64,000 bases of DNA from Muraenolepis orangiensis (Eukaryota; Chordata; Actinopteri; Gadiformes; Muraenolepididae): assembly GCA_027704905.1 (NCBI GenBank), contig CM051002.1, positions 4,238,351 through 4,302,350 of the forward strand, in the 5' to 3' direction. Shown here piece after piece: positions 21,374 to 31,960 of this stretch (the first letter of the stretch is position 1; every line of letters begins with the position of its first letter). Below the pieces are notes generated by a model. The model made no database searches. It saw only the letters and a program-made list of their open reading frames with translations, and was not told where the DNA came from. The translations under genes were made by a program, and so were the position numbers.

Positions 21374-22183
21374 ATGGTAAATGGAGACTTTGCCAAGCTC
21401 ACGCGGAAGCATGGCATTAAGATCTCCGCCGGCTTCGCGTGCACTGTGGAGGAGATCGGGCTGGCCGTGGGGGAGAAGGTCGGACACGGAAGTGTCCGAC
21501 CAGCGGAGTGTCCGCTGATCTTTCTGGATCAGGTGGAGAAGGTGAACTGCGTCATCGAGACGGGCATCACGGTGAGAGAGTTGTTTGTACAGGTGCAGCC
21601 GCTGATGCTGCCCGCAACCAAAGTTATACTTTAAAATGTCCCCCCCTTCATAACTGATGAGTTCCTCAGTAGAGAACTGTCCAGACATGGGAAACTTGTT
21701 TCTCCAATGAAAAAGATGCTGTCTGGATGTAAGTCTCAGTTTCTGAAACACGTAGTGTCTCACCGCAGACAGGTGTATATGATTCTGAACAATCGGAATG
21801 CGGAGCTTAACCTCCGTTTTTACGTTAAGGTGGATGATTATGACTACGTGATTTTTGCAACATCATCGGTTATGAAGTGTTTTGGTTGCGGGGAAGAGGG
21901 GCACACCGTGAGTGCCTGTCCGAAGCGCGGGGACCCGGCTCCGCCTGGTCCGGATGACGCGCCGGCGGGGCCGTCTAACGCGCCAGCGGCGGGGTCGTCT
22001 AACGCGCAAGCGGCGGGGTCGTCCGCCGCTGCGCCAGGCCCACCCGTGGCTGTTGTGCCGAAACCGCCCGTGGCTGCGCCGGGGCGGACTGCCGCGCCAG
22101 CGGCTGATGCGCCGGTTGCAATGGAGCAGCAGGTGGCTGCTGGGGAGCAGCAGGTGGAGCAGCAGGTGGAAGTTTGGAGAAGT
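21374..22183 (+). pseudogene. Tx1-group LINE ORF1 with zinc knuckle, one internal stop
   Basis: The start is the ATG at 21374 in a strong context (GCCATGG). The frame reads MVNGDFAKLTRKHGIKIS, then a conserved N-terminal domain. A single TAA at 21632-21634 interrupts it between KVIL and NVPPFITDEFLSREL, and the same frame then continues through RHGKLVSP and LKHVVSHRRQVYMILNN to MKCFGCGEEGHTVSACP, a C-x2-C-x4-H-x4-C zinc knuckle (about 21871-21921). A Pro/Ala/Gly-rich spacer follows. In the family this protein binds element RNA. The basic C-terminal segment seen at the start of the window is missing; the frame runs directly into the ORF2 piece. Confidence 0.82.
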
Positions 22184-22802
22184 TTCAGCGCTGGTTTCAT
22201 AGCCAAGATCAAGGTGTTGTACAATAAGATTGAGAGTGTGCTGAAGTTCAACGGTGGGTTGTGTGCTCCTTTTAGAGTGTGTAGAGGGGTCCGGCAGGGC
22301 TGTGCTCTGTCTGACCTCCAGTGGAGAATTTGACACGGTGCCATTGCCTGCAATTCCTTTATCTCCACTATTAATCCTGCTGTTTTTAACAAGTGTCCAT
22401 TTTGTGGTTTTAGAGAGACTGTGTTCCATGTCTTTCCAGAGTGCAAGAAACTCACGGGTTTCTTCTCTCTTTTAACATGGGTCTTTAGTCTTTTTGGTAT
22501 AGTTTTTACCGAGAGTGTTTTTATCATGGGAGCTCCATGCAAAAAAACAAATAAAGAAAAGTGGCAGCTCCTGAACTACCTCTCTGGTGATGCAAAAATG
22601 GCAAAAAAGAGTAGAAAATAGGAAAGGAGAAGAGGCAAAAGTGATCTGGCTGTGCAACATCAGAGCCAGACTCTGGTTGGAGCATCGTTTTTATAAACAC
22701 GTTGGGGATCTGGATGCTTTTAAACAGCGGTGGTGTTACGAAGACATTGTGTGTTCTGTTGTGGATGAAGATTTGCACTTTGCACACGTTTTTAAGACCT
22801 AG
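22184..22802 (+). pseudogene. Tx1-group LINE ORF2 remnants: RT fragment and true C-terminus
   Basis: The first 130 bases encode FSAGFIAKIKVLYNKIESVL and VRQGCALS of the reverse transcriptase, in frame with ORF1. At 22313/22314 the sequence jumps by about 1.4 kb relative to the first copy to DLQWRI, followed by the CPFC...H...C motif (about 22395-22445). A shift near 22590-22640 leads to WLCNIRARLWLEHRFYKHVG and an end at 22802 (HFAHVFKT, stop TAG). This supplies the ORF2 end that is missing from the copy at 1-4035. Confidence 0.78.
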
Positions 22803-22936
22803 GTTTTAATGTACTATTTTTGGGTGATTTGTTTCTGTTTTTTAGTTTTTAGTTTTTTTGTTTTTTTGCACAATGAAGCACTTTATTTGATCATAATTGA
22901 TCGTATGTAAATAAAGTGTTTTTGCAAAAGTCAAAG

Positions 22937-22993
22937 TCTTCTTCTTCTTCTTCTTCTTCTTCTTCTTCTTCTTCTTCTTCTTCTTCTTCTTCA
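22937..22993. repeat. (CTT)n microsatellite at LINE 3' end
   Basis: Pure CTT repeats directly after AAAAGTCAAAGT, the end of the element. Confidence 0.95.
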
Positions 22994-23260
22994 GCGTCTC
23001 AGCATTCTGTCTTAATTTAGCCTGACACCTGTTTTGCCCTATAACGAGGGCACCCAGCGTGGGTGGGTGTGTGGGGGGTGGGTTAGTCGGGGGAGAGGGG
23101 GTGCTTTAGCAGACAGATGGAGCTCTGGGATACACTGTCTCAGTGATTATCCTCTCCGACCCTTTCGGTAAGTCAACAATATAAATCTCGGAGGAAGTTG
23201 CGGTCAACTACAAAAAAACAATTACAACATGAGAAAAAGAGAAATGTGCACATACCAGAT
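22994..23260. other. Unassigned sequence
   Basis: No feature recognised. Confidence 0.4.
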
Positions 23261-23261
23261 A

Positions 23262-23271
23262 TATATATATT

Positions 23272-23324
<53 letters not shown>

Positions 23325-23356
23325 TTATTTATTTATTCATTAACGGGTTAGCTAAC

Positions 23357-23418
<62 letters not shown>

Positions 23419-23620
23419 CAAACTAATATATATGTCAATATATAAAATAAAAGTATATATATTCACAGTATATATATATATATACAATTATAAAATAATT
23501 GTAATAAATAAATACGTTCAATTTTGTAGATATAGATATATAGATATATATTTTATTTTATATATATATATATAAATAGATATATATATTCGATTATATA
23601 TCAATTATATATATATTAAA
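23262..23620. repeat. (TA)n arrays and AT-rich low-complexity DNA
   Basis: Two long TA arrays (23274-23320 and 23359-23414) separated by TTTATTTATT and TTAACGGGTTAGC, then irregular TA-rich sequence. Confidence 0.94.
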
Positions 23621-23831
23621 CATCCTCCAACTGTCAATGTTGTTTATCCATTTAAGTAGGCCCCAAGACCCAACAGTGACACACACACACATACACCCCT
23701 CTTTGATTCCCTTTTCTGCCCTTGATGAATTGAATCACATCATAATAAGGCTGAGTGATTGCTATGATATCAAGGGGCTGTAGTCCAGATACTGTTCTGC
23801 TTCACAGGGGATCTGCTGGCGTGTCCCACGA

Positions 23832-23917
23832 GTGTGTGTGTGTGTGTATATGAGTCATGTATTAGTGTCTCTACATGCTTATTTGGGTGTGCACGCATGT
23901 GTGTGTGTGTGTGTGTG
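23832..23917. repeat. Direct repeat flanking a LINE, left copy
   Basis: GT repeat plus TGAGTCATGTATTAGTGTCT and CTACATGC, then TGGGTGTGCACGCATG and more GT. The same string occurs at 24795-24893 on the other side of the CR1-like insertion, as expected for an unusually long target-site duplication. Confidence 0.75.
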
Positions 23918-24746
23918 TCAAGTCAAGTCAAGTTTATTGTCACTTTACACAAGTATAAGTAAGCAGTGAGTGAAAATCTTATGTGCAATACCCGACGACA
24001 GACAGCAGTTATAAAAATAGATAAAATAGAATAAAAACAGAATAGAATAAAATAAGTAAAAACTGTATAAAGTTAAATATATAAAATAAAAATGCAATTC
24101 ATAAAATGCAATATATCGCCACAAAAAAAGAGCAATATGTATATATAAATCAATGTAATAAAATATACATTGTTATATGCTATACGCCCTTGTTCAGCAG
24201 CCTGATGGCCTGACTGCTATCTCTGAGTGTATTTGTAAGGCACTTGCCTGACGGTAAAAGTGAATACAGTTGGTGGCTGGGGTGGGCAATGTCTTTTATG
24301 ATGCGTTTGGCCTTGGCCACTTACCGCTGGTTGTATATATCCAGGAGGGAGGGGAGCTCACCTCCAACGATATACTGGGCCATCCGCACCACCCTTTGAA
24401 GCGCTCTGCGCTCGAGTGCGGTGCAGTTCCCGTACCAGGCGGTGATACACCCTGTAAGAACACTCTCGATGGTGCCGGTATAGAATGTTCTCAGGATGCG
24501 GGGGCCCATGCTGAATTTCCTCAGACGCCTGAGGAAATACAGGCGTTGTTGGGCCCTTTTCACCACGTGTGTGGTGTACATGGACCATGTGAGGTCCTCG
24601 GAGATGTGCACGCCGAGGAACTTGAAGCTGCTGACCCTCTCTACTGCAATACCGTTGATGGAGATAGGGCTGTGCCCTCCTCTCTACTTCCTGTAGTCCA
24701 CGATCAGCTCCATGGTCTTCATGACGTTGAGGGCGAGGCTGTTCTC
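23918..24746 (-). mobile_element. CR1/L2-type LINE 3' end, 5'-truncated
   Basis: In the minus sense the end of the reverse transcriptase ORF reads VKRAQQRLYFLRRLRKFS, GPRILRTFYTGTIESVLTGC, ITAWYGNC and GELPSLLDIYNQR. A 3' UTR follows, containing the GTCGTCGGGTATTGCACATA block and ending in tandem CTTGACTTGACTTGA. The C-terminal wording (ITAWYGNCTA, RALQRVV) is that of fish CR1/L2-superfamily LINEs. Similar copies are at 30017-30644 (-) and 51490-52340 (+). Confidence 0.82.
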
Positions 24747-24790
24747 CTGGCACAGCCTCGCCCTCAACGTCAAGAAGACCAAGGAGCTGA

Positions 24791-24795
<5 letters not shown>
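24699..24795. repeat. Inverted duplication of LINE coding sequence, 43-bp arms
   Basis: The left arm 24699-24741 and right arm 24753-24795 are reverse complements with two mismatches and an 11-base loop. The right arm reads CAGCCTCGCCCTCAACGTCA and onward, identical to the sense sequence at 51531-51573, so the LINE turns back on itself at its 5' end here. Confidence 0.9.
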
Positions 24796-24833
<38 letters not shown>

Positions 24834-24893
24834 AGTCATGTATTAGTGTCTCTACATGCCTTGGGTGTGCATGCATGTCTGTGTGTGTGTGTG
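24795..24893. repeat. Direct repeat flanking a LINE, right copy, with expanded GT
   Basis: GT array, then ATGAGTCATGTATTAGTGTC, CTACATGC and GGGTGTGCATGCATG, matching 23832-23917. Confidence 0.75.
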
Positions 24894-25018
24894 TGGGGGG
24901 GGGGTAGATGCTGGGGTGTGTACAAGTTGTCTCAGCAGGTAAATTCCATTGCCAGTCATTGCCGTCCAAATCTCTTTCCAAAAACAAACACACACACATA
25001 CACACACACACGTACGCA

Positions 25019-25026
25019 AACACACG

Positions 25027-25078
<52 letters not shown>

Positions 25079-25093
25079 CACACATGCACACAT

Positions 25094-25154
<61 letters not shown>
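25019..25154. repeat. (CA)n microsatellite
   Basis: CA repeats with CATGCACACATGCACA interruptions near 25076-25100. Confidence 0.97.
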
Positions 25155-25155
<1 letters not shown>

Positions 25156-26089
25156 CAACAAAACAGAGGATGAAAGCTCATGGCAAAGTTATTACACGCT
25201 GTCTCACATCCTTCGCAGCCCCACTGTTCTCAGACCTCTTGTGTTATGAATAGTAATGAGAATGCAGTTCCTGAGACATGACAGAAGCAGCTCCGTCGAC
25301 GGAGAGATGACTTTTTAAATGCAGAATTAACTAAATAAGTTCAAGCATAGAGTTAGACAGTCGGAAGCAGACAGGAGACTTCCACTGGCATTAATTATCT
25401 CGCTACCTGTCTATCCCTATGGATCTACTGTGTGGTCCAGGCGCTGGGGTGTAGTGGATTTATTTTCATGCCCTTTTAAAAATTTAGTTATATTTTGAGC
25501 CCTTTCCTTCCATTTTATGTTGGCTATGAAGATTATACACATTGTTCATTTCCCCATTGTCTGCGCAATCTAGTTTATATAATTTCATATATTGAACTGT
25601 ATTATAACATACATTATTATCTTCTTGGATTTCTATATTTTGTTAGGCACGGATAGCTTAGCTTGAGTGCCATGTGAATTTGTTAATTATTGGAAAATCA
25701 GGGACCACATAACCCCTTCATTTAGCGATTAGTTCTCAATAGGAGTCTCGGGAGCACATCCCATGGCTCTAGAAGGGTGGCTATGGGTTTCTGGTTGCTT
25801 TTCTCCCCACTTGGCTTCAGTGCATGAGCACCAATCACCAGTAGTGGGAGTGTTAGGGTTAAGCTACATACACAATACACAACTTTGCAACATTATGGGA
25901 CTTTCCAATGACTTTCAAGCACCATTCCTATCAAAATCAATGACCCATTTTTTGACGTATACTAGTTGAACTATTGTACAGCACTATACCAAGACTGTTT
26001 TACTGTTAAGCCTTTTGGATTCAAATATTTACCTTGAGGAGGTGACAATATCATTTTTGCCCAGAATGTAATTGCAAAGATTGACAGAT
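25155..26089. other. Unassigned sequence
   Basis: AT-leaning DNA with no coding signal or recognised repeat. Confidence 0.4.
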
Positions 26090-26326
26090 GTCAACTTCAG
26101 AAAAAACCTTTATGAATAAACAACTAAACATTTCAATAATCTCCATCACAAAGGACCTCAACCACCCTGGGCACCATCTCTTCTCCCACCCTACGGTCCG
26201 GTCGCCGGTTCTGCAGCATCCGTACTGTAAGGACTACCAGGTTCAAGGACAGTTTTTATCCACAGGCAGTGGGCCTATTTCACTACTAGCAGTGCTGCCA
26301 CTATCATAACATTGTCATCCATAATA
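26090..26326 (+). mobile_element. LINE fragment: ORF2 end and 3' UTR (CR1/L2-type)
   Basis: Reads ITKDLNHPGHHLFS, then in another frame TTRFKDSFYPQAV-like sequence (GTTCAAGGACAGTTTTTATC), then CAGTGCTGCCACTATCATAA and CATTGTCATCCATA. These last blocks are the reverse of those at 55583-55835, 8051 and 10064. Confidence 0.65.
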
Positions 26327-26578
26327 GTCAAGTCAAGTCAAGTCAATTTGATTTGTATAGCCCTTAATTACAGGTACAGTCTCAAAGGGCTTCAAATGTC
26401 ACATGTTTACAACACCCCCCAAACCCTAGCTCCCCTAAGGGCAAGAAATAACTCCTTAATTACGTAGGAAGAAATCTTGAGAAGGAACACAGAGTGGAAG
26501 GGGATCCCTCCTTCCAGGGATGGTGTAGTGCAATTGGTGCCATAAGTGACTTATAGTAATGTACATAGTAAAGTACAC

Positions 26579-26580
26579 AA

Positions 26581-26620
<40 letters not shown>

Positions 26621-26621
26621 T
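26579..26621. repeat. (AAT)n microsatellite
   Basis: About 14 AAT units inside the L2 3' UTR. Confidence 0.95.
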
Positions 26622-27141
26622 ACATATAATATACACAATATACAAATATTAAAATGAGAATATAATTTGTGTGTGGTGCTGGCCAGTATCCTTTAGGTGG
26701 GGATCACAGCGGCACACTGTCACGGAGAGGTGTGGGGAGATGATGAGGAACGGGGACTTAGGAGGAGAACCCAAATGCACGACACGATGACACACGTATC
26801 CAAATAAAGATTTTTTACTGATAAATACAGTAACACAAAAATCATTTAGATGGAAAACGCATGAAGCTCAAAAGCAAAAGACTTAACTACAATAACCTGA
26901 CGGTGGCATGACGTGGAACATGACGCTTGTTCATACACATGAAACAAGTACTCGGCATAACACAACGAGACAGTATATATAATATAATATACACAATGAA
27001 CCGGCCCCGAACAAAAGAAGACGCCGCCTATTTAAACACACGGGGCATAACAGGTGGTCCCAGGCAGCCAATAAGACGGGCAGGAAAACATGAGGGGGAA
27101 ATTAACGGTGATGCGCTGCAGCTGTGGGAGAGAACTAACAA

Positions 27142-28345
27142 GGGGGCGTGGCTACCTGGACGAGGGCTGGGAAACGATGACAGGAATGCGGGACGTGATA
27201 GGGGGCGTGGCTACCTGGACGAGGGCTGGGAAACGATGACAGGAATGCGGGACGTGATAGGGGGCGTGGCTACCTGGACGAGGGCTGGGGAAACGGTGAC
27301 ATGAATGCGGGACGTGATAGGGGGCGTGGCTACCTGGACGAGGGCTGGGAAACGGTGACAGGAATGCGGGACGTGATAGGGGGCGTGGCTACCTGGACGA
27401 GGGCTGGGAAACGATGACAGGAATGCGGGACGTGATAGGGGGCGTGGATACCTTGACGAGGGCTGGGGAAACTGTGACATGAATGCGGGACGTGATAGGG
27501 GGCGTGGCTATCCGGGTGAGGGCTGGGGAAACGGTGACAGGAATGCGGAACGTGAAAAGGGGGCGTGGCTATCCGGGTGAGGGCTGGGGAAACGGTGACA
27601 GCAGGGTGCGAACTGGAGGGGAGCAGGGGGAGCTATAGCTCCCCTAGTGGTGAAATGAGTTGGGAACATGGTTTGTGAAATTTGGGGGGAGCTCTCTAAA
27701 ATATAGCTATAGCTGTATTATTAATATTAATATTGTTCATGGTTGGCTGCTGGCTGCTCTTATCGCGTGTGTTCGGCTCTGTGTAGGCTAAAGCCATAAT
27801 AGGCTATAGCCCATGTGAAACAACGTAGCCTGTTTTTGAGTCATTTTAAGTTGATTTAATTAAACAGTCAAACGTTACATTGGTGGTCCGTGGATTATTT
27901 ATTATCAAGTTGATTGAAGTTTGCGTAGCCCATACATGCTCGGGCAATCTGTTGACATGAACATGATCCATCGGGACGTTTCATGTAAATGTAGACCTGT
28001 GGCACCACCCCGTGTGCAACAGATGTTCTCTTTATAATAGGCCTATGTCTGTGCTGTTGCTATTAATGCACGGATCAGCAATTACCCCCCCCCCCCCCCC
28101 CGCCCGCAACAAAAAAAAATAATCCCGGCTCCCCCGGAGACCGTGGTATAGTTCGCACACTGGGTGACAGGAATGCGGAACGTGAAAAGGGGGCGTGGCT
28201 ATCCGGGCGAAGGCTGGGGAAACGGTGACATGAATGCGGGACGTGATAGGGGGCGTGGCTACCCGGGTGAAGGCTGGGGAAACGGTGACATAAATGCGGA
28301 ACGTGAAAAGGGGGCGTGGCTACCTGGATGAGGGCTGTGAACGCG
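27142..28345. repeat. Minisatellite, 59-60-bp unit, split by an insertion
   Basis: The unit starts GGGGGCGTGGCTACCTGGAC, continues GAGGGCTGGGAAACG and GACAGGAATGCGGGACGTGA. Starts are at about 27142, 27201, 27260, 27320, 27379, 27438, 27498 and 27558, and again after the insertion at about 28191, 28250 and 28310. The right-hand units carry ATCCGGGTGA variants. Confidence 0.93.
27602..28162. mobile_element. Small non-autonomous hAT-type element, 561 bp
   Basis: The ends are CAGGGTGCGAACT and, in reverse complement, CAGTGTGCGAACT: 13-bp terminal inverted repeats with one mismatch, starting CAG as in hAT elements. The flanks are a perfect 8-bp duplication GGTGACAG (27594-27601 and 28163-28170), the hAT target length. 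The duplicated 8 bases belong to the minisatellite unit. No transposase is encoded. Confidence 0.9.
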
Positions 28346-28523
28346 GGGAGGCAGAACTGCCAATCCTGACACACACTGGAAAAAAGAAGCAGACTGCGGT
28401 ATAGTTAGATGGGGTAGGGTATACATGGGACATAGAGAACCTCTAGTCTAGTACCTGGCAGCAGGGGTAGGCTAGTGCTGGCTAACGGGTCGACTTAGTT
28501 GAAACAAGAGCTGAGGGGCACTC

Positions 28524-31500
28524 CTAGGCGACAAACGACAATGTAAAAAGGTAGGTTTTAAATTTTGATTTAAATATTTCAACAGAGTTTGCTTCCCTGA
28601 TAACAGGTGGCAGACTGTTCCACAAATAGGGCACACGGTAGGAGAATGCTCTATTCCCTGCTGATTTCTTTATGACTTTTGGGATTGATAGAAGGCCGGC
28701 TTCTGAAGGCCGGAGGGACCGAGAAGGACAATAGGGAACAATAAGGTCCTTCAGGTATGAGGGTGCTAATCCGTGTAGGATTTTATAAGTAAGTGGTAGC
28801 ACCTTGAAATCTGACCTCGCATTAACTGGAAGCCAGTGGAACGAGGACAGAATTGGAGTAATGTGGTCAAACTTTCTGGTCCTAGTCAAAAGTCTAGCAG
28901 CAGCGTTCTGCACAAGCTGGAGGCTTTTCGTAGCAGAGTTTGGTAACTCAGAAAACAGTGCATTATAGTAATCTAGTCTAGACGATATAAACGCGTGGAT
29001 GAGTGTCTCTGCATCCGCGGCAGACAGCATTGGTCATATTCTAGCAATGTTTCTCAGATGGAAAAATGCAGTTCTGGTTATACATTTTGCATGTTTATTG
29101 AAATCGGGTCAAACAGGACACCAAGATTTTTAACACAAGAGCTTTGGGCCACAGTAGAGCCCTCAAACAACAGTGTGACATCTTCAAATAGTGGTCATTG
29201 TTGCCTCGGGCCGGTGATTATCATCTCTGTTTTTCCTGTGTTGAGCTGCAGGTAGTTTTGGGACATCCATATTTCATAGTATAGTCAAGCAGGATTCAAC
29301 TTTCTGGATCTGGGAGGAGTCGTTTGTCTTGATGGGAATATAGATTTGGGTGTTGTCAGCATAATACTGAAAACTTATTCCATAACTGCGAATAATATCA
29401 CCAAGAGGGAGCATGTAGATTGCAAAGAGCAGAGGACCAAGGACCAACCCTTGGGGAAGACAAAAGCTTAGGTTACAGTGATTTGAATGTGAATCATCAC
29501 AAAGAACAAATTGCTTTCTATTTGTGAGGTAAGATCTGAACCAGAGAAGAGCCAAAACTTTAATGCCAACATAGTGTTCGAGACAATCAAGAGGATGCTG
29601 TGGTCGATTGTGTCGAAGGCGGCACTAAGGTCGAGCAGCACCAGCAAGGAGCTTGCATTGCTGTCCATTGTAAGGAGAATATCATTAACTATTCTAGTCA
29701 CAGCAGTTTCAGTGGAGTGGAAGGTTCTAAACCCAGACTTGAAGGGTTCAAATAAATTGTTCACCATCAGATGATTGATGGTTTGGTCAGCTACAATTCT
29801 TTCCAGTACTTTCGAAAGGAAAGGAAGGTTAGAGATGGGCCGAAAGTACTTCTGGATCTAGGCCGGGCATCTTCACTAGAGGTTTTATCACAGCAGTCTT
29901 GAAGGTAGATGGAACTGTTCCAGTAGACAGGGATAGGTTCATGATGTTGAGCATAGTAGGCCCAACAAAAGTTCTTTAAGAACCTTGGTGGGGACAGGGT
30001 CCAGCATACAGGTAGTAGGTCAAGTCAAGTCAAGTTTATTGTCACTTCACAGTTTACACAAGTATAAAGCAGTGATGTGAAAATCGTATGTGCAATACCC
30101 GATGACAGACAGCAGTTATAAAATAAAAATAAGATAAAAATAGATAAAAATAGATAAAAATAGAATAAAAATAGAATAAAGTTAAAAAATAAAAATAAAA
30201 ATGCAATTTATAAAATGCAAAATATCGGCACAGAAAAGAGCAATATGTATATATAAATCAATGTAATAAAATATACATTGTCATATGCTATACGCCCTTG
30301 TTCAGCAGCCTGATGGCCTGACTGTTGGAGCTATCTCTAAGCCTATTTGTACGACACTTGATACTGCGGTATCGCCTGCCTGACGGTAACAGTGAGTGCA
30401 GTTCGTGGCTGGGGTGGGCAATGTCTTTTATGATTTGTTTGGCCATGGCCACGCACCGCTGATTGTATATATCCAGGAGAGAGGGGAGCTCACCTCCAAT
30501 GATATACTGGGCCGTCCGCACCACCCTTTGAAGTGCTCTGCGCTCAAGTGCGGTGCAGTTCCCGTACCAGGCGGTGATACACCCTGTAAGAACACTCTCG
30601 ATGGTGCCGGTATAGAATGTTCTCAGGATGCGGGGGCCCATGCAAGGTTAAGAGGCCTGTGATAGTTTAGCAAGTTCATCCAAGGAGATTGTGTTCAACT
30701 GCAGGAGGGTTTATTCAGTACACATAGATGTGTACTTCATAGATGTGAATCTCTTACATGATGTTCAGGATGATGGGTAGGGAAGGCATCAATGTATTTT
30801 CTAATAGACTCAATTTTGTGCTCAAAGAATTCCGAGAAGTTGCTAGTAGAGAGTGAGGAGCCAACTGTTTGAGGTTGTTTTTGCGTCAGGCTTCTTACAG
30901 TGTCAAACAGAAACTTAGGGTTGTTCTTGTTCAAGTTGAAAACACTTGAGAAGTAGGCGTTCCTGAAAGTTAGTAGTTAATGCAGCTTTATAGCTGCATT
31001 AATGCATGTCATGCCATGCAAGATGAACGACTTCAAGTTTTGTTGAACGCCATTTGCGTTCTAGTCTTTTGCTTTGTTTGAGGGTGTGAGTCTTCTCAGT
31101 GAACCAAGGCGCCGGCCATTTTGTGGTTCACTTTTTAACAATAAGAGGAGCAGCAGAGTCGATTGCTGCAGATAAGGCCCACAGAGCCACTAAAGTCAGA
31201 GAGAGGAGCGAGTGAGAAAGGTAACTTAGCTGCCATGGATGCAGTCGTTGCAGGGGTGATGCGACGGCAGCTATAGGTAGCCTAGCACTCATCGTGGGGG
31301 CATGAAACCACCACCTTGAAAGTAAGCAGGAAGTGGTCAGATAAAGCTGAGGTGTAAGGTGAGATGGCCAGGTCTGAGATATCAACACCACGGGCCAAGA
31401 CGAGATCCAGCGTGTTTCCACCATTTTGGGTAGGGTACTGGACAAGCTGTTTAAAGCCAAGCGCATCTGTTATAGAAAGAAAAACCTTTGCAAGAGGATC

Positions 31501-31960
31501 AGACGAGTTATTCACATGAATGTTAAAATCACCAACAAGCAAAACACTGTTACAAGGTCAGCCGCGAACTCAGAGAACTCATCCACAAAACGTGTGTATG
31601 GGCCCGGTGGGCGGTATACTATAGCTAAGAAGAATGAATCTACTGCCCTTTCTGCAGTAGTAGGTACTGAGGAGCAGAAAGCAAGAACTTCAAAGGATGA
31701 AAAAGCACAGTTATTTTTCAAACTTGAGAGTTTCAAACTTGAGATTAAAGCCACTCCACCACCTTTGTTTTGATTCTCAGGATAACTGTGTGCTAACATA
31801 GTTGGGTGGGGTAGCTTCGTTTAACTGTAAGTAAACGTCTGGTTTTAACCATGGTTCACGTAGGCCCAGGATGTCTATCTTATTTTCAACCACTAAATCA
31901 TGGACCAAGAGTGTGAAAGCGATGTTGAAAGCGATCTGATATTTATGAATCCTATTCTAA
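28524..31960 (-). pseudogene. L2-type LINE ORF2 relic: endonuclease, reverse transcriptase, C-terminus
   Basis: Minus-strand pieces in different frames read as follows. Endonuclease: GGGVALISS, YRPPGPYTRF, LLVGDFNIHVNN, GNTLDLVLARG and LSDHFLLTF. Reverse transcriptase: GFRTFHSTETAVTRIVND, LLVLLDLSAAFDTIDH, LPQGLVLGPLLFAIYMLPLG and YYADNTQIY, where the usual Asp-Asp pair is Asp-Asn. C-terminus: LIHAFISSRLDYYNALFSEL, NAAARLLTRTRKFDHITPIL, HGLAPSYLKDLI and RAFSYRVPYLWNSLPP. This is the standard order in L2-clade LINEs. It is interrupted at 30017-30644 and is not functional. Confidence 0.82.
30017..30644 (-). mobile_element. CR1/L2-type LINE 3' fragment inserted in the L2 element
   Basis: Begins (on +) with TCAAGTCAAGTCAAGTTTAT and ends abruptly at GGGGGCCCATGC. 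In the minus sense it encodes MGPRILRTFYTGTIESVLTG to SLLPSGRRYRSIKCR and AIRLLNKGV. It is the same family as 23918-24746 and is 5'-truncated at the GPRIL motif. The L2 relic continues on both sides. Confidence 0.83.

Larger units (their letters stand above)
21165..22936 (+). mobile_element. Internally deleted Tx1-group LINE with 3' UTR, inserted in TTC repeats
   Basis: It runs from a 5' UTR (about 21165-21373) through ORF1, a 130-base piece of ORF2 reverse transcriptase, the end of ORF2, and a 3' UTR with AATAAA at 22910-22915. It is flanked by TTC microsatellite on both sides. It shares 22184-22313 with 2209-2338, and 22314-22596 with the 3749-4029 region of the first copy, so the first copy shows what has been lost. 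Some Tx1-group fish elements (the Kibi and Koshi families) are known to insert into TC or TTC microsatellites, which fits this setting. Confidence 0.82.
26718..28371 (-). mobile_element. Solo LTR (TGTCA...TGACA) carrying a minisatellite and a hAT insertion
   Basis: The ends are TGTCACGG and CCTGACA, flanked by a perfect 5-bp duplication CACAC (26713-26717 and 28372-28376), as for LTR retrotransposons. No internal coding region is present, so it behaves as a solo LTR. It contains CCCAAATGCACGAC near its left end, as does the related solo LTR at 56545. Minus orientation is suggested by GTGTTTAAATAGGCGGCGTC, a TATA-like sequence on that strand near 27030. Its bulk is a 59-bp tandem repeat, which is interrupted by a hAT-type element. 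Confidence 0.72.

Noticed and set aside
21707..22333. Novel fusion gene of a zinc-knuckle protein with reverse transcriptase
   Set aside because: It is an internally deleted LINE with a premature stop, not a host gene.
24270..25253. 327-residue + strand frame
   Set aside because: It is antisense to the CR1-like reverse transcriptase and continues through GT and CA repeats.
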